A DNA stretch of 64,000 bases, taken from Collimonas sp. OK307 (GTDB taxonomy: Bacteria > Pseudomonadota > Gammaproteobacteria > Burkholderiales > Burkholderiaceae_D). Under the pieces are notes generated by a model, which searched no databases, was not told the origin of the DNA, and saw only the letters and a list, made by a program, of their open reading frames with translations. Location of the stretch: NCBI RefSeq assembly GCF_900113705.1, contig NZ_FOQI01000006.1, positions 124,001-188,000 on the forward strand. Direction: 5' to 3'. Positions 45,550-55,665 of this stretch are shown piece by piece. Positions within the stretch are counted from its first letter, which is position 1. Every line of letters starts with the position of its first letter. The translations under genes and the position numbers were made by a program.

Positions 45550-46803
45550 TTAACGGTCAATTTCACCGAAAACGATGTCTTGCGTACCGATGATGGTAAC
45601 GGCATCGGCAATCATGTGGCCCTTGGCCATTTCGTTCAACCCTTGCAAATGCGGGAAGCCAGGTGCGCGGATTTTCAAACGGTACGGCTTGTTAGCGCCA
45701 TCCGACACGATATACACGCCGAATTCGCCCTTTGGATGTTCCACTGCAGCGTACGCTTCGCCCGGCGGCACGTGGAATCCTTCAGTGAAGAGCTTGAAGT
45801 GATGGATCAGCTCTTCCATGTTGGATTTCATGTCGACCCGCGACGATGGCGCAACCTTGTGGTTGGTTGTCATCACAGGACCGCCGTTGTTGCGCAGCCA
45901 TTCTACGCATTGCTTGATAATCCGGTTGGACTGGCGCATTTCTTCAACCCGCACCAGGTAACGGTCATAGCAATCGCCGTTCTTGCCGACCGGGATATCG
46001 AAGTCGAGCAAGTCATACACTTCGTACGGCTGCTTCTTGCGCAAATCCCATTCGACGCCGGAACCGCGCAGCATTGCGCCGGTAAAGCCCATCGCCTTGG
46101 CGCGCTCTGGCGACACCACGCCGATACCGACCAGACGCTGCTTCCAGATACGGTTATCGGTCAGCAAAGTCTCGTACTCATCCACGTATTTCGGGAAGCG
46201 CACGGTGAAATCTTCGATGAAGTCCAGCAACGAACCCTGGCGATTTTCGTTCAGGGCATTGATGGCTTTTGCATTGCGTACCAGCGATGCCTTGTGCTGC
46301 GGCATGGTATCCGGCAGATCGCGGTAAACGCCGCCCGGACGATAATAGGCAGCATGCATACGGGCGCCGGAAACGGCTTCGTAGCAATCCATCAGATCTT
46401 CACGTTCGCGGAATGCATACAGCAGCACCGCCATCGCGCCGACGTCCAGCGCATGCGCGCCGATCCACATCAGGTGATTCAGCAGACGCGTGATTTCATC
46501 GAACATGACGCGGATGTACTGTGCGCGGAGCGGCACTTCAAGACCGAGCAGACGTTCGATTGCCATCACGTAGCCGTGCTCGTTACACATCATCGACACG
46601 TAGTCGAGGCGATCCATGTAAGGCACTGACTGCAGGTAGGTTTTTTGTTCTGCCAGCTTCTCGGTACCGCGATGCAGCAAGCCGATATGCGGGTCTGCAC
46701 GCTGGATGACTTCACCATCCAACTCCAGCACCAGGCGCAAAACACCATGCGCGGCCGGATGTTGCGGACCGAAGTTCAGCGTGTAATTCTTAATTTCTGC
46801 CAT
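45550..46803 (-). CDS. nuoD: NADH-quinone oxidoreductase subunit D
   Basis: A 417-residue 49-kDa subunit forming the quinone site with NuoB. It has [51 protein letters not shown] and the C-terminal [12 protein letters not shown]. The start shares one base with the nuoC stop. Confidence 0.98.
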   Translation of the reverse strand: MAEIKNYTLNFGPQHPAAHGVLRLVLELDGEVIQRADPHIGLLHRGTEKLAEQKTYLQSVPYMDRLDYVSMMCNEHGYVMAIERLLGLEVPLRAQYIRVMFDEITRLLNHLMWIGAHALDVGAMAVLLYAFREREDLMDCYEAVSGARMHAAYYRPGGVYRDLPDTMPQHKASLVRNAKAINALNENRQGSLLDFIEDFTVRFPKYVDEYETLLTDNRIWKQRLVGIGVVSPERAKAMGFTGAMLRGSGVEWDLRKKQPYEVYDLLDFDIPVGKNGDCYDRYLVRVEEMRQSNRIIKQCVEWLRNNGGPVMTTNHKVAPSSRVDMKSNMEELIHHFKLFTEGFHVPPGEAYAAVEHPKGEFGVYIVSDGANKPYRLKIRAPGFPHLQGLNEMAKGHMIADAVTIIGTQDIVFGEIDR

Positions 46804-47399
46804 TATTTGATCCCGTAATGTTCTTCACGAATCACCCGCGGTGTAATCTCGCGCGGATCAATCGTTACGGGTTGATAAATTACGCGTTTTTGTTCAGCGT
46901 CGTAGCGCATCTCGACATAACCCGACACCGGGAAATCCTTGCGGAAAGGATGGCCGATAAAACCGTAGTCGGTGAGGATGCGGCGCAAGTCGTTGTGACC
47001 TTCGAACAGGATGCCGAAGAAGTCGAAAGCTTCACGCTCATACCAGTTGGCCGAGGCCCAGATATCGGTCAGCGAGGCCAGCATCGGCATTTCGTCGTCC
47101 GGTGCAAACACGCGGACGCGCAGGCGCCAGTTGTGTCCGATCGACAGCAAATGCGAAACCGCCGCAAAACGGGCGCCTTCCCAAATACCGTCGCCATAGG
47201 TCGAATAATCGACGCCGCAGAGGTCGATCAGCTCTTCAAAACGGGTATCGGCGTGATCGCGCAGGACGCGCATCGCTGACAGGTAATTCGAAGCCTTGAC
47301 CACGATCGTGATCTCGCCAAAGGCCACGGTCAGACTTTGAAGGTCGTCGCCAAGCGCATTGCGCACGGCGGCTTCCAGGGTTTCCAGTTTGGTCGTCAT
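46803..47399 (-). CDS. nuoC: NADH-quinone oxidoreductase subunit C
   Basis: A 198-residue 30-kDa subunit with the signature [29 protein letters not shown] and HPFRKDFP. NuoC and NuoD are separate here, unlike the fused NuoCD of E. coli. It begins nine bases after nuoB. Confidence 0.98.
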   Translation of the reverse strand: MTTKLETLEAAVRNALGDDLQSLTVAFGEITIVVKASNYLSAMRVLRDHADTRFEELIDLCGVDYSTYGDGIWEGARFAAVSHLLSIGHNWRLRVRVFAPDDEMPMLASLTDIWASANWYEREAFDFFGILFEGHNDLRRILTDYGFIGHPFRKDFPVSGYVEMRYDAEQKRVIYQPVTIDPREITPRVIREEHYGIK

Positions 47400-47408
47400 G
47401 GTGCTCTC

Positions 47409-47885
47409 TTAACGCGCAATCGTATTGGTGCGGCGAATCTTGTTTTGCAGCTGGATAATGCCGTACAACAGCGCTTCTGCAGTCGGCGGGCAACCAGGAA
47501 CGTAAATATCGACCGGCACAATGCGGTCGCAACCGCGCACCACCGAATACGAATAGTGATAGTAGCCGCCGCCATTGGCGCAGGAACCCATGGAAATCAC
47601 CCAACGCGGCTCCGGCATCTGGTCGTACACCTTGCGCAAGGCAGGCGCCATCTTGTTGCACAGCGTGCCCGCCACGATCATCACGTCAGACTGGCGTGGC
47701 GACGGCCGGAAGATTACACCAAAACGGTCCATGTCGTAGCGCGAGGCGCCGGCATGCATCATTTCAACAGCACAGCAGGCCAGACCAAACGTCATCGGCC
47801 ACAAAGAGCCGGTGCGGGTCCAGTTGATCAGTTTGTCAGCCGTAGTGGTGACAAAGCCTTCGTTCAATACACCTTCAATAGACAT
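47409..47885 (-). CDS. nuoB: NADH-quinone oxidoreductase subunit B
   Basis: A 158-residue subunit holding cluster N2, the last electron donor to quinone. It has tandem cysteines in [11 protein letters not shown], then [30 protein letters not shown] and [18 protein letters not shown]. It starts three bases after nuoA. Confidence 0.98.
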   Translation of the reverse strand: MSIEGVLNEGFVTTTADKLINWTRTGSLWPMTFGLACCAVEMMHAGASRYDMDRFGVIFRPSPRQSDVMIVAGTLCNKMAPALRKVYDQMPEPRWVISMGSCANGGGYYHYSYSVVRGCDRIVPVDIYVPGCPPTAEALLYGIIQLQNKIRRTNTIAR

Positions 47886-47888
47886 GGC

Positions 47889-48248
47889 TTACTCCCAATC
47901 CAGAGCGCCGCGTTTCCAGATATACCAGAAGCCCACCACGAATTCAGCGATAAACACCATCATCGTGATAAAGCCCTGCCAACCGAGGTCGCGCATGGCA
48001 ACCCCCCACGGGAAGAAAAATGCGGTTTCCAGATCGAACAAAATGAACAAAATGGCGACAAGGTAATAACGCACATCGAATTTCATGCGCGCATCTTCGA
48101 ATGCTTCAAAACCGCATTCGTATGGAGAAGTTTTTTGGGAGTCGGGCCGATGCGGCCCAAGTACACGACCGAGCACTTGCGGGGCGATGCCAACCGCGAT
48201 ACCGATCAGAATAAACAGCAGGACGGGAAAATAATTTTCGAGGTTCAC
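47889..48248 (-). CDS. nuoA: NADH-quinone oxidoreductase subunit A
   Basis: A 119-residue membrane subunit with three helices and the conserved [34 protein letters not shown]. The open frame runs upstream to 48491, through the tRNA-Leu gene, but the GTG at 48248 gives the family's normal start ([13 protein letters not shown]) and length. It is the first gene of the nuo operon. Confidence 0.96.
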   Translation of the reverse strand: MNLENYFPVLLFILIGIAVGIAPQVLGRVLGPHRPDSQKTSPYECGFEAFEDARMKFDVRYYLVAILFILFDLETAFFFPWGVAMRDLGWQGFITMMVFIAEFVVGFWYIWKRGALDWE

Positions 48249-48285
48249 GATTTTGCGCCAGTAGTTTGAACAGTCGGGACTACAA

Positions 48286-48317
48286 GGAAGCAAGCTGGAC
48301 ATATCCAACCTGCTTCC
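48286..48317. other. Imperfect hairpin in the nuo leader
   Basis: GGAAGCAAG and the near-complement CCTGCTTCC enclose GGACATATCC, giving a stacked hairpin between tRNA-Leu and nuoA. There is no T-run, so it is not a classic terminator. It could be a processing site or leader structure if tRNA-Leu and nuo share a transcript. Confidence 0.4.
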
Positions 48318-48449
48318 TCGCAGCCCCTTTTGCAGAATGATTTGCCGGTTCGAATGCTCGAACCTGACGCCCCCAATCCGGCAAACCACGCCACAAGTTC
48401 CTCGACAAAAAGCCAGCGCAGGGGCAACCGTTGCTGGCCTCATATTCTT

Positions 48450-48534
48450 TGGTGCCGACGGCGAGACTCGAACTCGCACAGCTTTCGCCACTACCCCCTC
48501 AAGATAGCGTGTCTACCAATTTCACCACGTCGGC
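48450..48534 (-). tRNA. tRNA-Leu (anticodon GAG)
   Basis: The minus strand gives acceptor GCCGACG pairing with CGTCGGC, a D-arm region, anticodon stem CTATC/GGTAG with loop TTGAGGG (anticodon GAG, reading CTC), a long variable arm as expected for tRNA-Leu, a T-arm GCGAGTTCGAGTCTCGC, and encoded CCA. It lies between secG and nuoA, an order common in betaproteobacteria. Confidence 0.96.
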
Positions 48535-48618
48535 ATAAGCGCGTATTTTAACCTGATTTAGTACTTTTGTTCAATGCACAATCGAGTTAAAAGTCAGCAA
48601 TTTCACTCTTAAGACTAC

Positions 48619-49047
48619 TTATTTAGGAATTTGATTCGACTGCGCGCTACCGGTCGATGGCGCAGGTACGGAAGCAGCCGCACTAGCCGATCCGGAAGCT
48701 GCTGCAGAAGCTGCAACCGGCTCTGCCGAAGTCGCAGGAATTGCTGCTGCAGGTGCCGGCGCCGAAGCTGCCGGCAGATTCTCCATCACGCCGCCGGTAA
48801 CTGCCGAGCGATGATTACCCAAATATACCAACGTCAATGTCGCGATAAAGAAAATCGCTGCCGCCAGGCCAGTCGACTTCGACAGGAAGTTCGAAGAACC
48901 GGTAGCGCCAAACAAACTACCCGAGGCGCCCGAACCGAAAGCCGCACCCATATCGGCGCCCTTGCCATGCTGCAGAAGCACAAGGCCGATAATCGTCAAC
49001 GCCGACAACACCTGAACGATGACAATGATGTTAAATACTGTGTTCAT
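48619..49047 (-). CDS. secG: Preprotein translocase subunit SecG
   Basis: A 142-residue subunit of SecYEG with two membrane helices (VIVQVLSALTIIGLVLLQ and STGLAAAIFFIATLTLVYL) and the conserved GKGADMGAAFGSGASGSLFGATGSSNFLSK between them. The C-terminal 55 residues are a low-complexity Ala/Ser/Pro tail (AASAPAPAAAIPATSAEPVAA), absent from E. coli SecG. It follows tpiA by 76 bases. Confidence 0.96.
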   Translation of the reverse strand: MNTVFNIIVIVQVLSALTIIGLVLLQHGKGADMGAAFGSGASGSLFGATGSSNFLSKSTGLAAAIFFIATLTLVYLGNHRSAVTGGVMENLPAASAPAPAAAIPATSAEPVAASAAASGSASAAASVPAPSTGSAQSNQIPK

Positions 49048-49123
49048 TTAATGATTTCCAATGAGAGTTAATTCTTTGTAATTCTTTATGATTCTTTATT
49101 TATACTAAATTACCAAATCCGGA

Positions 49124-49873
49124 CTATCCGGCTGCAGCGACAATCGCCAGAAAATCAACTGACTTCAATGCTGCGCCACCGATCAAACCACCATCTATAT
49201 CCGGCATGGCCAGCAATTCGGCCGCGTTATCGGGCTTCATGCTACCGCCATACAAAATCTTCACCTCGACTGCAGCCGCAGGATTCTTCCCGGCCAGCTT
49301 GGCGCGCAAGGCCAGATGCACATCTTGCGCCATCTGCGGCGTCGCCGTCTTGCCGGTGCCAATTGCCCACACAGGCTCGTACGCCACCACAATCTTCGCC
49401 AGGTCAGCTGCATCCAGCACATCCAGCACAGCTGCCAACTGCCGCCCCACTACCGCGTCGGTCTGGCCGGCTTCACGCTCAGCCAGGGTTTCGCCGACGC
49501 ATACGATAGGTGTAACGCCAGCCTGCAAAGCACGTACCGCCTTCTGCGCCACCAGCGCATCGCTTTCAGCGTGATAAGCGCGCCGCTCGGAATGACCGAC
49601 GATAGCGTACTGACATGCAAAATCCTGCAACATGCTGACTGCCACTTCACCGGTATAAGCACCGGCGACGTGCGCAGAAACGTCTTGCGCACCCCAGGCA
49701 ATTGCCGATCCGGCAAGCTCAGCCTGGCATTGCGCGAAATATGGTGCGGGTACGCACAAGGCGATATCGCATGCCGGCGCTGTCAGGCCAGCCTTGATTT
49801 CCGCCATCAGTGCAGCATTGGCAACCAGACTGCCATTCATTTTCCAGTTACCCGCTACAAGTTTACGACGCAT
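49124..49873 (-). CDS. tpiA: Triosephosphate isomerase
   Basis: A 249-residue glycolytic enzyme interconverting DHAP and glyceraldehyde 3-phosphate. Active-site residues are Asn/Lys in [10 protein letters not shown], His in [10 protein letters not shown], Glu in [18 protein letters not shown], and the phosphate-binding [15 protein letters not shown]. The ATG at 49873 is the usual start; the frame extends to a TTG three codons earlier. Confidence 0.98.
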   Translation of the reverse strand: MRRKLVAGNWKMNGSLVANAALMAEIKAGLTAPACDIALCVPAPYFAQCQAELAGSAIAWGAQDVSAHVAGAYTGEVAVSMLQDFACQYAIVGHSERRAYHAESDALVAQKAVRALQAGVTPIVCVGETLAEREAGQTDAVVGRQLAAVLDVLDAADLAKIVVAYEPVWAIGTGKTATPQMAQDVHLALRAKLAGKNPAAAVEVKILYGGSMKPDNAAELLAMPDIDGGLIGGAALKSVDFLAIVAAAG

Positions 49874-50011
49874 ATTTACCAAGGCCTAGGTTTTCAATAA
49901 CCCGGCATTCTAACGCGTCGGGGGGAAAGCGGTCAAACCGGCAAGAAATATATGGCGGCCGATTTTACAGTCGGGCTACAGGCTGACTGCTTCGCTTTAG
50001 CACCGGGCAAC

Positions 50012-51007
50012 TCAAGAAAATGTTTTCGCGGCAGCAATACTACTTGCAAAAAGTGTCATATCAACATTGCCGCCACTCACTATTACACCGACTTTTGCGC
50101 CCGAAAACGCCAACGCCCGATGCATCACCGCGGCAGCAGCGAGGCAGCCGGCGGGCTCGACCACGATCTTCATCCGTTCGGCAAAAAACCGCATTTGCGT
50201 GCGCAGCTGATCGTCGCTCACGGTAATGATGTCTTTTACACATGCCTGCAGAATCGGCAACACCAACTTGCCGATGTGCTGCGTTTGGGCGCCATCGGCA
50301 ATCGTGTCCGGTACCGGGATATGTACGATATTGCCAGTTCGCAATGATTGCTGCGCGTCGTTGCCCGCTTCCGGCTCGACGCCGATCACGATACAGCCGG
50401 GCGACAGGTGCGCCGCGGCGATCGCGCAACCGGATAGCAACCCGCCGCCGCCCGTGCACACGAACAAGTAATCGAGCGGCCCGACGGTATCGAACAGTTC
50501 TTTCGCCGCCGTGCCCTGGCCGGCAATCACGTCGGGATGATCATAGGCTGGAATCACTGCACAGCCGCGCTCATCCGAAAGACGCGCGGCAATCACTTCC
50601 CGGTCTTCGCGTTCGCGATCGTACAGAATGATCTCGGCACCATATTCACGTGTCGCCGCCAGCTTCATTGCCGGCGCGTTGCCGGGCATGACGATGGTTG
50701 CATGCACACCCAGCATGCGCGCCGCCAGCGCCATGCCTTGCGCATGATTGCCGGATGAGAATGCCACCACGCCGCGTTGCTTTTGTTCCTCGCTGAGGCA
50801 GCTGATGGCGTTATACGCGCCACGAAACTTGAATGCCCCTACGCGCTGAAAATTTTCGCACTTGAAGAAGATACTGGCATCTGCCTGGCGGTCGGCCTGA
50901 CCGGAAGTCAGTACCGGCGTCCGGCGCGCCACGCCCTCCAGGCGCTTAGCCGCGGCGACGATATCCTGGTAATTGACGGCAAGTGCAGCAAGGTCGGCGG
51001 CAGCCAT
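50012..51007 (-). CDS. PLP-dependent threonine/serine dehydratase-like (threo-3-hydroxyaspartate ammonia-lyase type)
   Basis: A 331-residue fold-type II PLP enzyme. The Schiff-base Lys is in NFQRVGAFKFRGAYNA, the substrate loop is FSSGNHAQG and the phosphate cup is CTGGGGLLSG. It has no C-terminal regulatory domain, so it is not IlvA; the length and sequence fit the serine racemase / threo-3-hydroxyaspartate ammonia-lyase / catabolic threonine dehydratase group. It makes a 2-oxo acid and ammonia from a hydroxy amino acid; the true substrate is not decided. The start is at 51007, just before a run of short AT-rich repeats. Confidence 0.85.
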   Translation of the reverse strand: MAAADLAALAVNYQDIVAAAKRLEGVARRTPVLTSGQADRQADASIFFKCENFQRVGAFKFRGAYNAISCLSEEQKQRGVVAFSSGNHAQGMALAARMLGVHATIVMPGNAPAMKLAATREYGAEIILYDREREDREVIAARLSDERGCAVIPAYDHPDVIAGQGTAAKELFDTVGPLDYLFVCTGGGGLLSGCAIAAAHLSPGCIVIGVEPEAGNDAQQSLRTGNIVHIPVPDTIADGAQTQHIGKLVLPILQACVKDIITVSDDQLRTQMRFFAERMKIVVEPAGCLAAAAVMHRALAFSGAKVGVIVSGGNVDMTLFASSIAAAKTFS

Positions 51008-51099
51008 TTTGATCCTTTGTTCGATTCAGCTTAGAGCAACGCGTAGAACATCGATTCACAACGATTCACAACGATACGCAACGATACGAATCCCGGCGC

Positions 51100-51885
51100 C
51101 TATTCCGCCACGCGCCGGCGAAACATCCAGCGACCGCTATCGGAGTCCTGCGGGACATATTGGTAACCACCCAGGTCGAAGGCTTTGAGCTTTTCCGCAT
51201 TGGTGATTTTGTTTAACGCCGCGTAGCGCGCCATCATGCCGCGCGCCCGTTTGGCATAGAAGGAAATAATCTTGTACTTGCCGTTTTTCCAATCCTCGAA
51301 TACCGGCGTGACGATACTGGCGTCGAGCACCTGCGGCCGGACCACCTTGAAATATTCTTCAGATGCCAGGTTCACCAGCGTATCGGCGTTTTGCTGGCTT
51401 AGCTGCCGGAGTTGCTGGTTTAGCGCCTGGGTCACCGTATCGCCCCAGAAGGCGTAGAGATTCTTGCCGCGCGGGTTGGCGAGGCTGGTGCCCATTTCCA
51501 GCCGATATGGCTGCATCCGGTCCAGCGGCCGCAACACGCCGTACAAGCCCGACAGAATCCTGATGCGGCTCTGGGCATAGTTCAACTGGGTAGTGTTCAG
51601 GGAAGCCGCATCCAGACCTTCGTAGACGTCGCCGTTGAAAGCCATGATCGCCTGCTTGGAATTACTGCCGGTGAATTTCTTCGACCACGATGCAAAACGC
51701 GCCGTGTTCAGTTGCGCCAGCGGATCTGAGATTTTCATCATGCTACCGATCTGGGCTGGCGAAAGCTGCGTCAAAACGCTGATCAACTCTGCTGAATGCT
51801 CGATGAAATCCGGGGTGGTGTGCGTTTCGGTGGGGCTGGGAGTGCTGTAATCAAGGGACTTTGCGGGCGACAAAACGATCAGCAT
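51100..51885 (-). CDS. yaaA: Peroxide stress protein YaaA (UPF0246)
   Basis: A 261-residue protein of the YaaA/DUF328 family, which in E. coli lowers free iron under peroxide stress and binds DNA. It has the signature [43 protein letters not shown] and [22 protein letters not shown]. The ATG at 51885 matches the family start; the frame is open 20 codons upstream. Confidence 0.95.
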   Translation of the reverse strand: MLIVLSPAKSLDYSTPSPTETHTTPDFIEHSAELISVLTQLSPAQIGSMMKISDPLAQLNTARFASWSKKFTGSNSKQAIMAFNGDVYEGLDAASLNTTQLNYAQSRIRILSGLYGVLRPLDRMQPYRLEMGTSLANPRGKNLYAFWGDTVTQALNQQLRQLSQQNADTLVNLASEEYFKVVRPQVLDASIVTPVFEDWKNGKYKIISFYAKRARGMMARYAALNKITNAEKLKAFDLGGYQYVPQDSDSGRWMFRRRVAE

Positions 51886-51997
51886 GTGACATCCAAATAA
51901 ACAAAAAAAATAGCAGAATGTCCGCAATGATACCGAAACAAACATTTCGGCGCTGGCGATGCTGCCGCCGGCAACGGCTATCGAGATTCAGTCTGAC

Positions 51998-52249
51998 TCA
52001 GTCGAAAGCACCTTCCGACAGATCACGCTCGAATTCAGCAACCCAGATCGAACCGTCTCCGGTGGGATATTGTTTTTTGCGGCCAGTGGATTTCCTGCTC
52101 ACCGTGACAAAGCCGGTGAGCGCGAATATCTCGTCGGTTTTGGGATCCGTCGTGTCCACCTCATGCAAGTCAAAATCGTTGGCAGCCATATTTTGCGCCG
52201 CCAAGATCGCATGGAAAGCATTCTTTTCGTCCGGCTCGATTAGCTTCAT
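51998..52249 (-). CDS. Small hypothetical protein
   Basis: An 83-residue protein I do not recognise (MKLIEPDEKNAFHAILAAQNMAANDFDLHEVDTTDP at its start). A strong GGGAGG site supports the ATG at 52249. It is acidic and soluble, with no membrane segment, and a basic stretch SRKSTGRKKQYPTG before the C-terminus. No conserved motif is evident to me. It stands alone between yaaA and an acetyltransferase gene. Confidence 0.7.
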   Translation of the reverse strand: MKLIEPDEKNAFHAILAAQNMAANDFDLHEVDTTDPKTDEIFALTGFVTVSRKSTGRKKQYPTGDGSIWVAEFERDLSEGAFD

Positions 52250-52339
52250 GTGCGCCTCCCGAAGTGACAACAAATGACATCGCGAGTTCTTACCATAGCA
52301 CGCTAACGCCCGCGGCGCTTGTCACCCGGGTCAGCTGTA

Positions 52340-52849
52340 TTAAAATTGACTGCCAAACAATTTCGTCTCCGAACCGTCATCCTTCAGCTGCAGCATTTTT
52401 TCAAACTTCAGGCCGATTTTTTCCAGCACTCTGATAGATTGATGATTGTCGGGCGCGGTAATGGCGACGATCCGCTGCAGGCCGCAAGTACGCTTGCCAT
52501 GCTCCAGCACTGCCGATGCAGCCTCGTAGGCATAGCCCTTGCCCCAGAACTCCGGCAAGAAGGCGTAACCGATATCGACATCCGGCAAAGTCTCTCTTTT
52601 GATCAGCCCGCATATGCCTATCGGCAGTGCTTCATCTTTCAATTCCGTCATATAGAAACTGAATCCATAAAGCTCTTGCGCCGCCATCGGCCCATTCAAG
52701 ATCGCCGCCCGCGCCGCCTCCACCGTTCTGATGCCGCGGTCGCCGATGAACCGCAGCCACGCAGGCTGGGTCACCAGCTTCAGATAGAAATCGGCATCGT
52801 CCTCATTCAAGGTACGTAAAATCAGACGCTCTGTTTCAAGAACTTTCAT
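52340..52849 (-). CDS. GNAT family N-acetyltransferase (RimJ/RimL-like)
   Basis: A 169-residue acetyltransferase of the RimJ/RimL type. It begins with LETERLILRTLNEDDADFYLKLV and carries DVDIGYAFLPEFWGKGYAYEAASAVLEHG, where the GKGYA loop binds acetyl-CoA, then IVAITAPDNHQSIRVLEKIGLKFE. The ATG at 52849 fits the family; the open frame upstream to 53179 overlaps the divergent gene and is not used. The substrate is unknown. Confidence 0.9.
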   Translation of the reverse strand: MKVLETERLILRTLNEDDADFYLKLVTQPAWLRFIGDRGIRTVEAARAAILNGPMAAQELYGFSFYMTELKDEALPIGICGLIKRETLPDVDIGYAFLPEFWGKGYAYEAASAVLEHGKRTCGLQRIVAITAPDNHQSIRVLEKIGLKFEKMLQLKDDGSETKLFGSQF

Positions 52850-52940
52850 GGCTTTGGTTTTTCCTTGGAGTGGGTAATTTACCTGTAGCATGGGAGCATA
52901 AGCACTAGGACGATAATTGTCTACCGAACCGGATTTCGAA

Positions 52941-53837
52941 ATGAATGCGACGCAAAAAATTGTCCTGATCCCGATTCCCAACCTGGATTTCGATCCGAGC
53001 GAAGTGGCGGTTTCCTGGCGCATCCTGACTTCACGTGGACACAAGGTGCTGTTCGCCACACCCGACGGCAAGGCGGCCGCGGCCGATCCGCTGATGCTGT
53101 CCGGCGAAGGCCTGGATGCCTGGGGCTGGATACCGCTGCTCAGGAAAATCAAATTGCTGGGGCTGATGCTACGCGCCAATGCCTCGGCGCGCGCCGACTA
53201 TGCGGCGCTTGAAGGCGACCGTGCATTCCAGGCGCCGCTGGCTTATACCGAGCTCGAAGTCGCGCACTATGACGGCTTGCTGCTACCCGGTGGCCACCGC
53301 GCATGCGGCATGCTGGCTTATCTGGAAAGCCGGCCGCTGCAGCAATTCGTCGGGGCCTTCTTCGACAGCGGCAAACCGGTGGCCGCTATCTGCCACGGCG
53401 TCGTCCTGGCTGCCCGCAGCCTGTCGCCGCGCAGCGGAAAATCTGTTCTGCATGGCCGCGTAACCACGGCGCTGACCTGGAAGCTGGAGCGTAGCGCCTG
53501 GACCCTGATGAAATTCTGCGGCCGCTTCTGGGATCCGGCCTACTACCGCACCTATGGCGAGCAGGATGGCGAAGCAACCGGCTATCGCAGCGTCCAGGCC
53601 GAAGTGACACGCGCCCTGGCGCAACCCGGCGATTTCATCGATGCGGAACCCGGCGTGCCGGACTATTTTCGCAAAAGCAGCGGTTTGTTCCGTGATATCG
53701 ACAACGACGTCCGCCCTGCTTTCGTAGTACAAAACGGTAATTACGTATCGGCCCGCTGGCCTGGCGATGTGCATCATTTCGCTGCAACTTTCTCGCTCCT
53801 GCTGGAAGATGGCTTGACGGACTGGCAGCCGAGGTAA
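52941..53837 (+). CDS. DJ-1/PfpI family (type 1 glutamine amidotransferase-like) protein
   Basis: A 298-residue member of the DJ-1/PfpI superfamily. The nucleophilic Cys is in PVAAICHGVVLAARS, preceded by YDGLLLPGGHRACGM with its conserved Gly-Gly. Residues are arranged as in Hsp31-like or glutamine amidotransferase-like proteins, but the protein is longer than DJ-1 (about 190), with an extra C-terminal half containing FVVQNGNYVSARWPGDVHHFA. The divergent promoter to the GNAT gene lies between them. The ATG at 52941 is chosen over a TTG at 52917. Confidence 0.85.
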   Translation: MNATQKIVLIPIPNLDFDPSEVAVSWRILTSRGHKVLFATPDGKAAAADPLMLSGEGLDAWGWIPLLRKIKLLGLMLRANASARADYAALEGDRAFQAPLAYTELEVAHYDGLLLPGGHRACGMLAYLESRPLQQFVGAFFDSGKPVAAICHGVVLAARSLSPRSGKSVLHGRVTTALTWKLERSAWTLMKFCGRFWDPAYYRTYGEQDGEATGYRSVQAEVTRALAQPGDFIDAEPGVPDYFRKSSGLFRDIDNDVRPAFVVQNGNYVSARWPGDVHHFAATFSLLLEDGLTDWQPR

Positions 53838-53867
53838 AATGCGCGCTACCGATTGATGGAAATCCAC

Positions 53868-54356
53868 ATGAGTTCTGAACTACCCGCAGTCCCAAACAGC
53901 CGCACTGACAAACCACGTATCGTCATCGACACCAATGTCTGCCTCGATCTGTTCGTCTTCCGCGATCCGCGCTGGGCTGGCTTGATGGCAGCATTGCAAA
54001 GCGGCGCAGTCGAAGCGGTTACCCGCACCGACTGCCGCCAGGAATGGCAGATGGTGTTGCATTATTCGCATCTCCCCATCACCGACGACACCCGGCCCGC
54101 CTTCAATGCCGAATTTGACGCCTTGATCACCTGCCTGGAAGCCGAAGCGCTGACACCGCGTACCGATATCCGCCTGCCCCTCTGCACGGATCGGGACGAC
54201 CAGAAATTCCTCGAACTGGCTCTGGGTGCGCACGCCACAACCTTGATCACCAAAGACAAAGCCTTGCTGAAACTGGCGCGCAAGACGGCAAAGATTGGCC
54301 TTTTCGCCATCATTCCGCCGCAGGCATGGGGCACGCAGGCCGTCGCCCACACTTAA
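53868..54356 (+). CDS. PIN domain protein (solitary, putative toxin component)
   Basis: A 162-residue PIN nuclease-like protein. Acidic residues of the active site are in RIVIDTNVCLDLFVF, the middle CRQEW, and CTDRDDQKFLELALGAHATTLITKDKALLKL. It fits the COG1569-like PIN family often labelled putative toxin of a toxin-antitoxin pair. No antitoxin-like small gene precedes it; the upstream neighbour is the DJ-1 gene, 30 bases away. It may be a stand-alone RNase. Confidence 0.85.
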   Translation: MSSELPAVPNSRTDKPRIVIDTNVCLDLFVFRDPRWAGLMAALQSGAVEAVTRTDCRQEWQMVLHYSHLPITDDTRPAFNAEFDALITCLEAEALTPRTDIRLPLCTDRDDQKFLELALGAHATTLITKDKALLKLARKTAKIGLFAIIPPQAWGTQAVAHT

Positions 54357-54440
54357 CTCTCAGGAATTCGCTGCAGGCTGTGCAGTCTCGGACAAAACGC
54401 TAAAATGCGAGATTCAGACAGACACCGAGATTAATAGCAG

Positions 54441-55643
54441 ATGAACCGTGATTTGAGAATTCCTGGCGGCGACGTTGCCGCAGACCGCGCTGCCGAGCAG
54501 CTTCAATCCAAACTCCCGAAGGTCGGCACTACTATTTTTACGGTGATGTCGACGCTCGCCAGTGAAAAATCGGCGGTAAACCTGGGGCAAGGATTCCCCG
54601 ATTTCGATTGCGATCCGCTCTTGGTCGATGCGGTTAGCGATGCCATGAAGAGCGGCCTCAACCAGTATCCGCCAATGGCAGGAGTGCCGGCTTTGCGCCA
54701 GGCCATCGCCGCTAAAATCGAAAAACTGTACGGCTACAGCTACGATCCGGCTACCGATATCACCGTCACCGCCGGCGCCACCCAAGGCTTGCTGACCGCC
54801 ATCATGTGCACGGTGCATGCGGGCGACGAAGTGATCGTGATTGAACCGGCGTACGACAGCTACGTGCCGGCCATCGAACTGGCCGGCGGCAAGCCAGTGC
54901 TGGTGCAAATGACATTGGGCGCCGATGGCTACGCCATACCGTGGGACCGGATTGCGGCGGCAGTCAGCCCTCGCACCCGCATGATCATGGTCAATTCGCC
55001 GCACAATCCGACCGGCAGCGTGCTGACCCCTGCCGATATCGACGCGCTGAAAGATATCGTGCGCGGGACCGGGATTCTGATCCTGTCAGATGAGGTCTAT
55101 GAGCATATGGTGTTCGACGGCGTGCGCCATGAATCGATTTGCCGCCATCCAGAACTCGCAGCGCGCGCCTTTGTCGTCTCCAGCTTTGGTAAGACTTACC
55201 ACGTCACCGGCTGGAAAATCGGCTATGTGGCTGCACCGCCGGCGCTATCCGCAGAATTCCGTAAAGTCCATCAATACAATGTTTTCACCGTCAATACGCC
55301 GGTGCAGCATGGCATTGCGCAATACATGCAAAATCCCGCGCCCTACCTGGAACTGCCGGCGTTTTATCAGCACAAGCGCGACCTGTTCCGGGATGGCTTG
55401 AAACAAACGCGCTTTAAACTGCTACCGGCCGACGGCACCTATTTCCTGTGCGTTGATTACTCCGCCATCTCATCGTTGAGCGAGGCCGACTTCGCGATCT
55501 GGCTGACTTCTGAAATCGGCGTTGCCGCAATTCCGGTATCGGCATTCTATCAGTCTCCGCGCGAATCGGGCATCGTCCGTTTCTGCTTCGCCAAACAAAA
55601 CCAGACCTTGCAGCAGGCGCTGCAGCGCCTGGCGAAAATCTGA
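54441..55643 (+). CDS. PLP-dependent aminotransferase (methionine aminotransferase, YbdL-like)
   Basis: A 400-residue class I/II aminotransferase of the YbdL/KAT III type. It has NLGQGFPDFDCDP near the N-terminus, ITVTAGATQGLLTAIMCTV, VNSPHNPTGSVL, ILSDEVYEHMVFDG and the PLP-Lys in SSFGKTYHVTGWKIGYV. The family transaminates methionine or aromatic amino acids. It precedes a GST gene by 23 bases, so the two are probably co-transcribed. Confidence 0.92.
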   Translation: MNRDLRIPGGDVAADRAAEQLQSKLPKVGTTIFTVMSTLASEKSAVNLGQGFPDFDCDPLLVDAVSDAMKSGLNQYPPMAGVPALRQAIAAKIEKLYGYSYDPATDITVTAGATQGLLTAIMCTVHAGDEVIVIEPAYDSYVPAIELAGGKPVLVQMTLGADGYAIPWDRIAAAVSPRTRMIMVNSPHNPTGSVLTPADIDALKDIVRGTGILILSDEVYEHMVFDGVRHESICRHPELAARAFVVSSFGKTYHVTGWKIGYVAAPPALSAEFRKVHQYNVFTVNTPVQHGIAQYMQNPAPYLELPAFYQHKRDLFRDGLKQTRFKLLPADGTYFLCVDYSAISSLSEADFAIWLTSEIGVAAIPVSAFYQSPRESGIVRFCFAKQNQTLQQALQRLAKI

Positions 55644-55665
55644 ACACATAAAAAAGGAAAGAGTC

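Noticed and set aside
53868-54356. A VapBC-type toxin-antitoxin pair at the PIN gene
   Set aside because: The upstream neighbour is a DJ-1-like enzyme and no small antitoxin frame is present, so only the PIN protein is reported.
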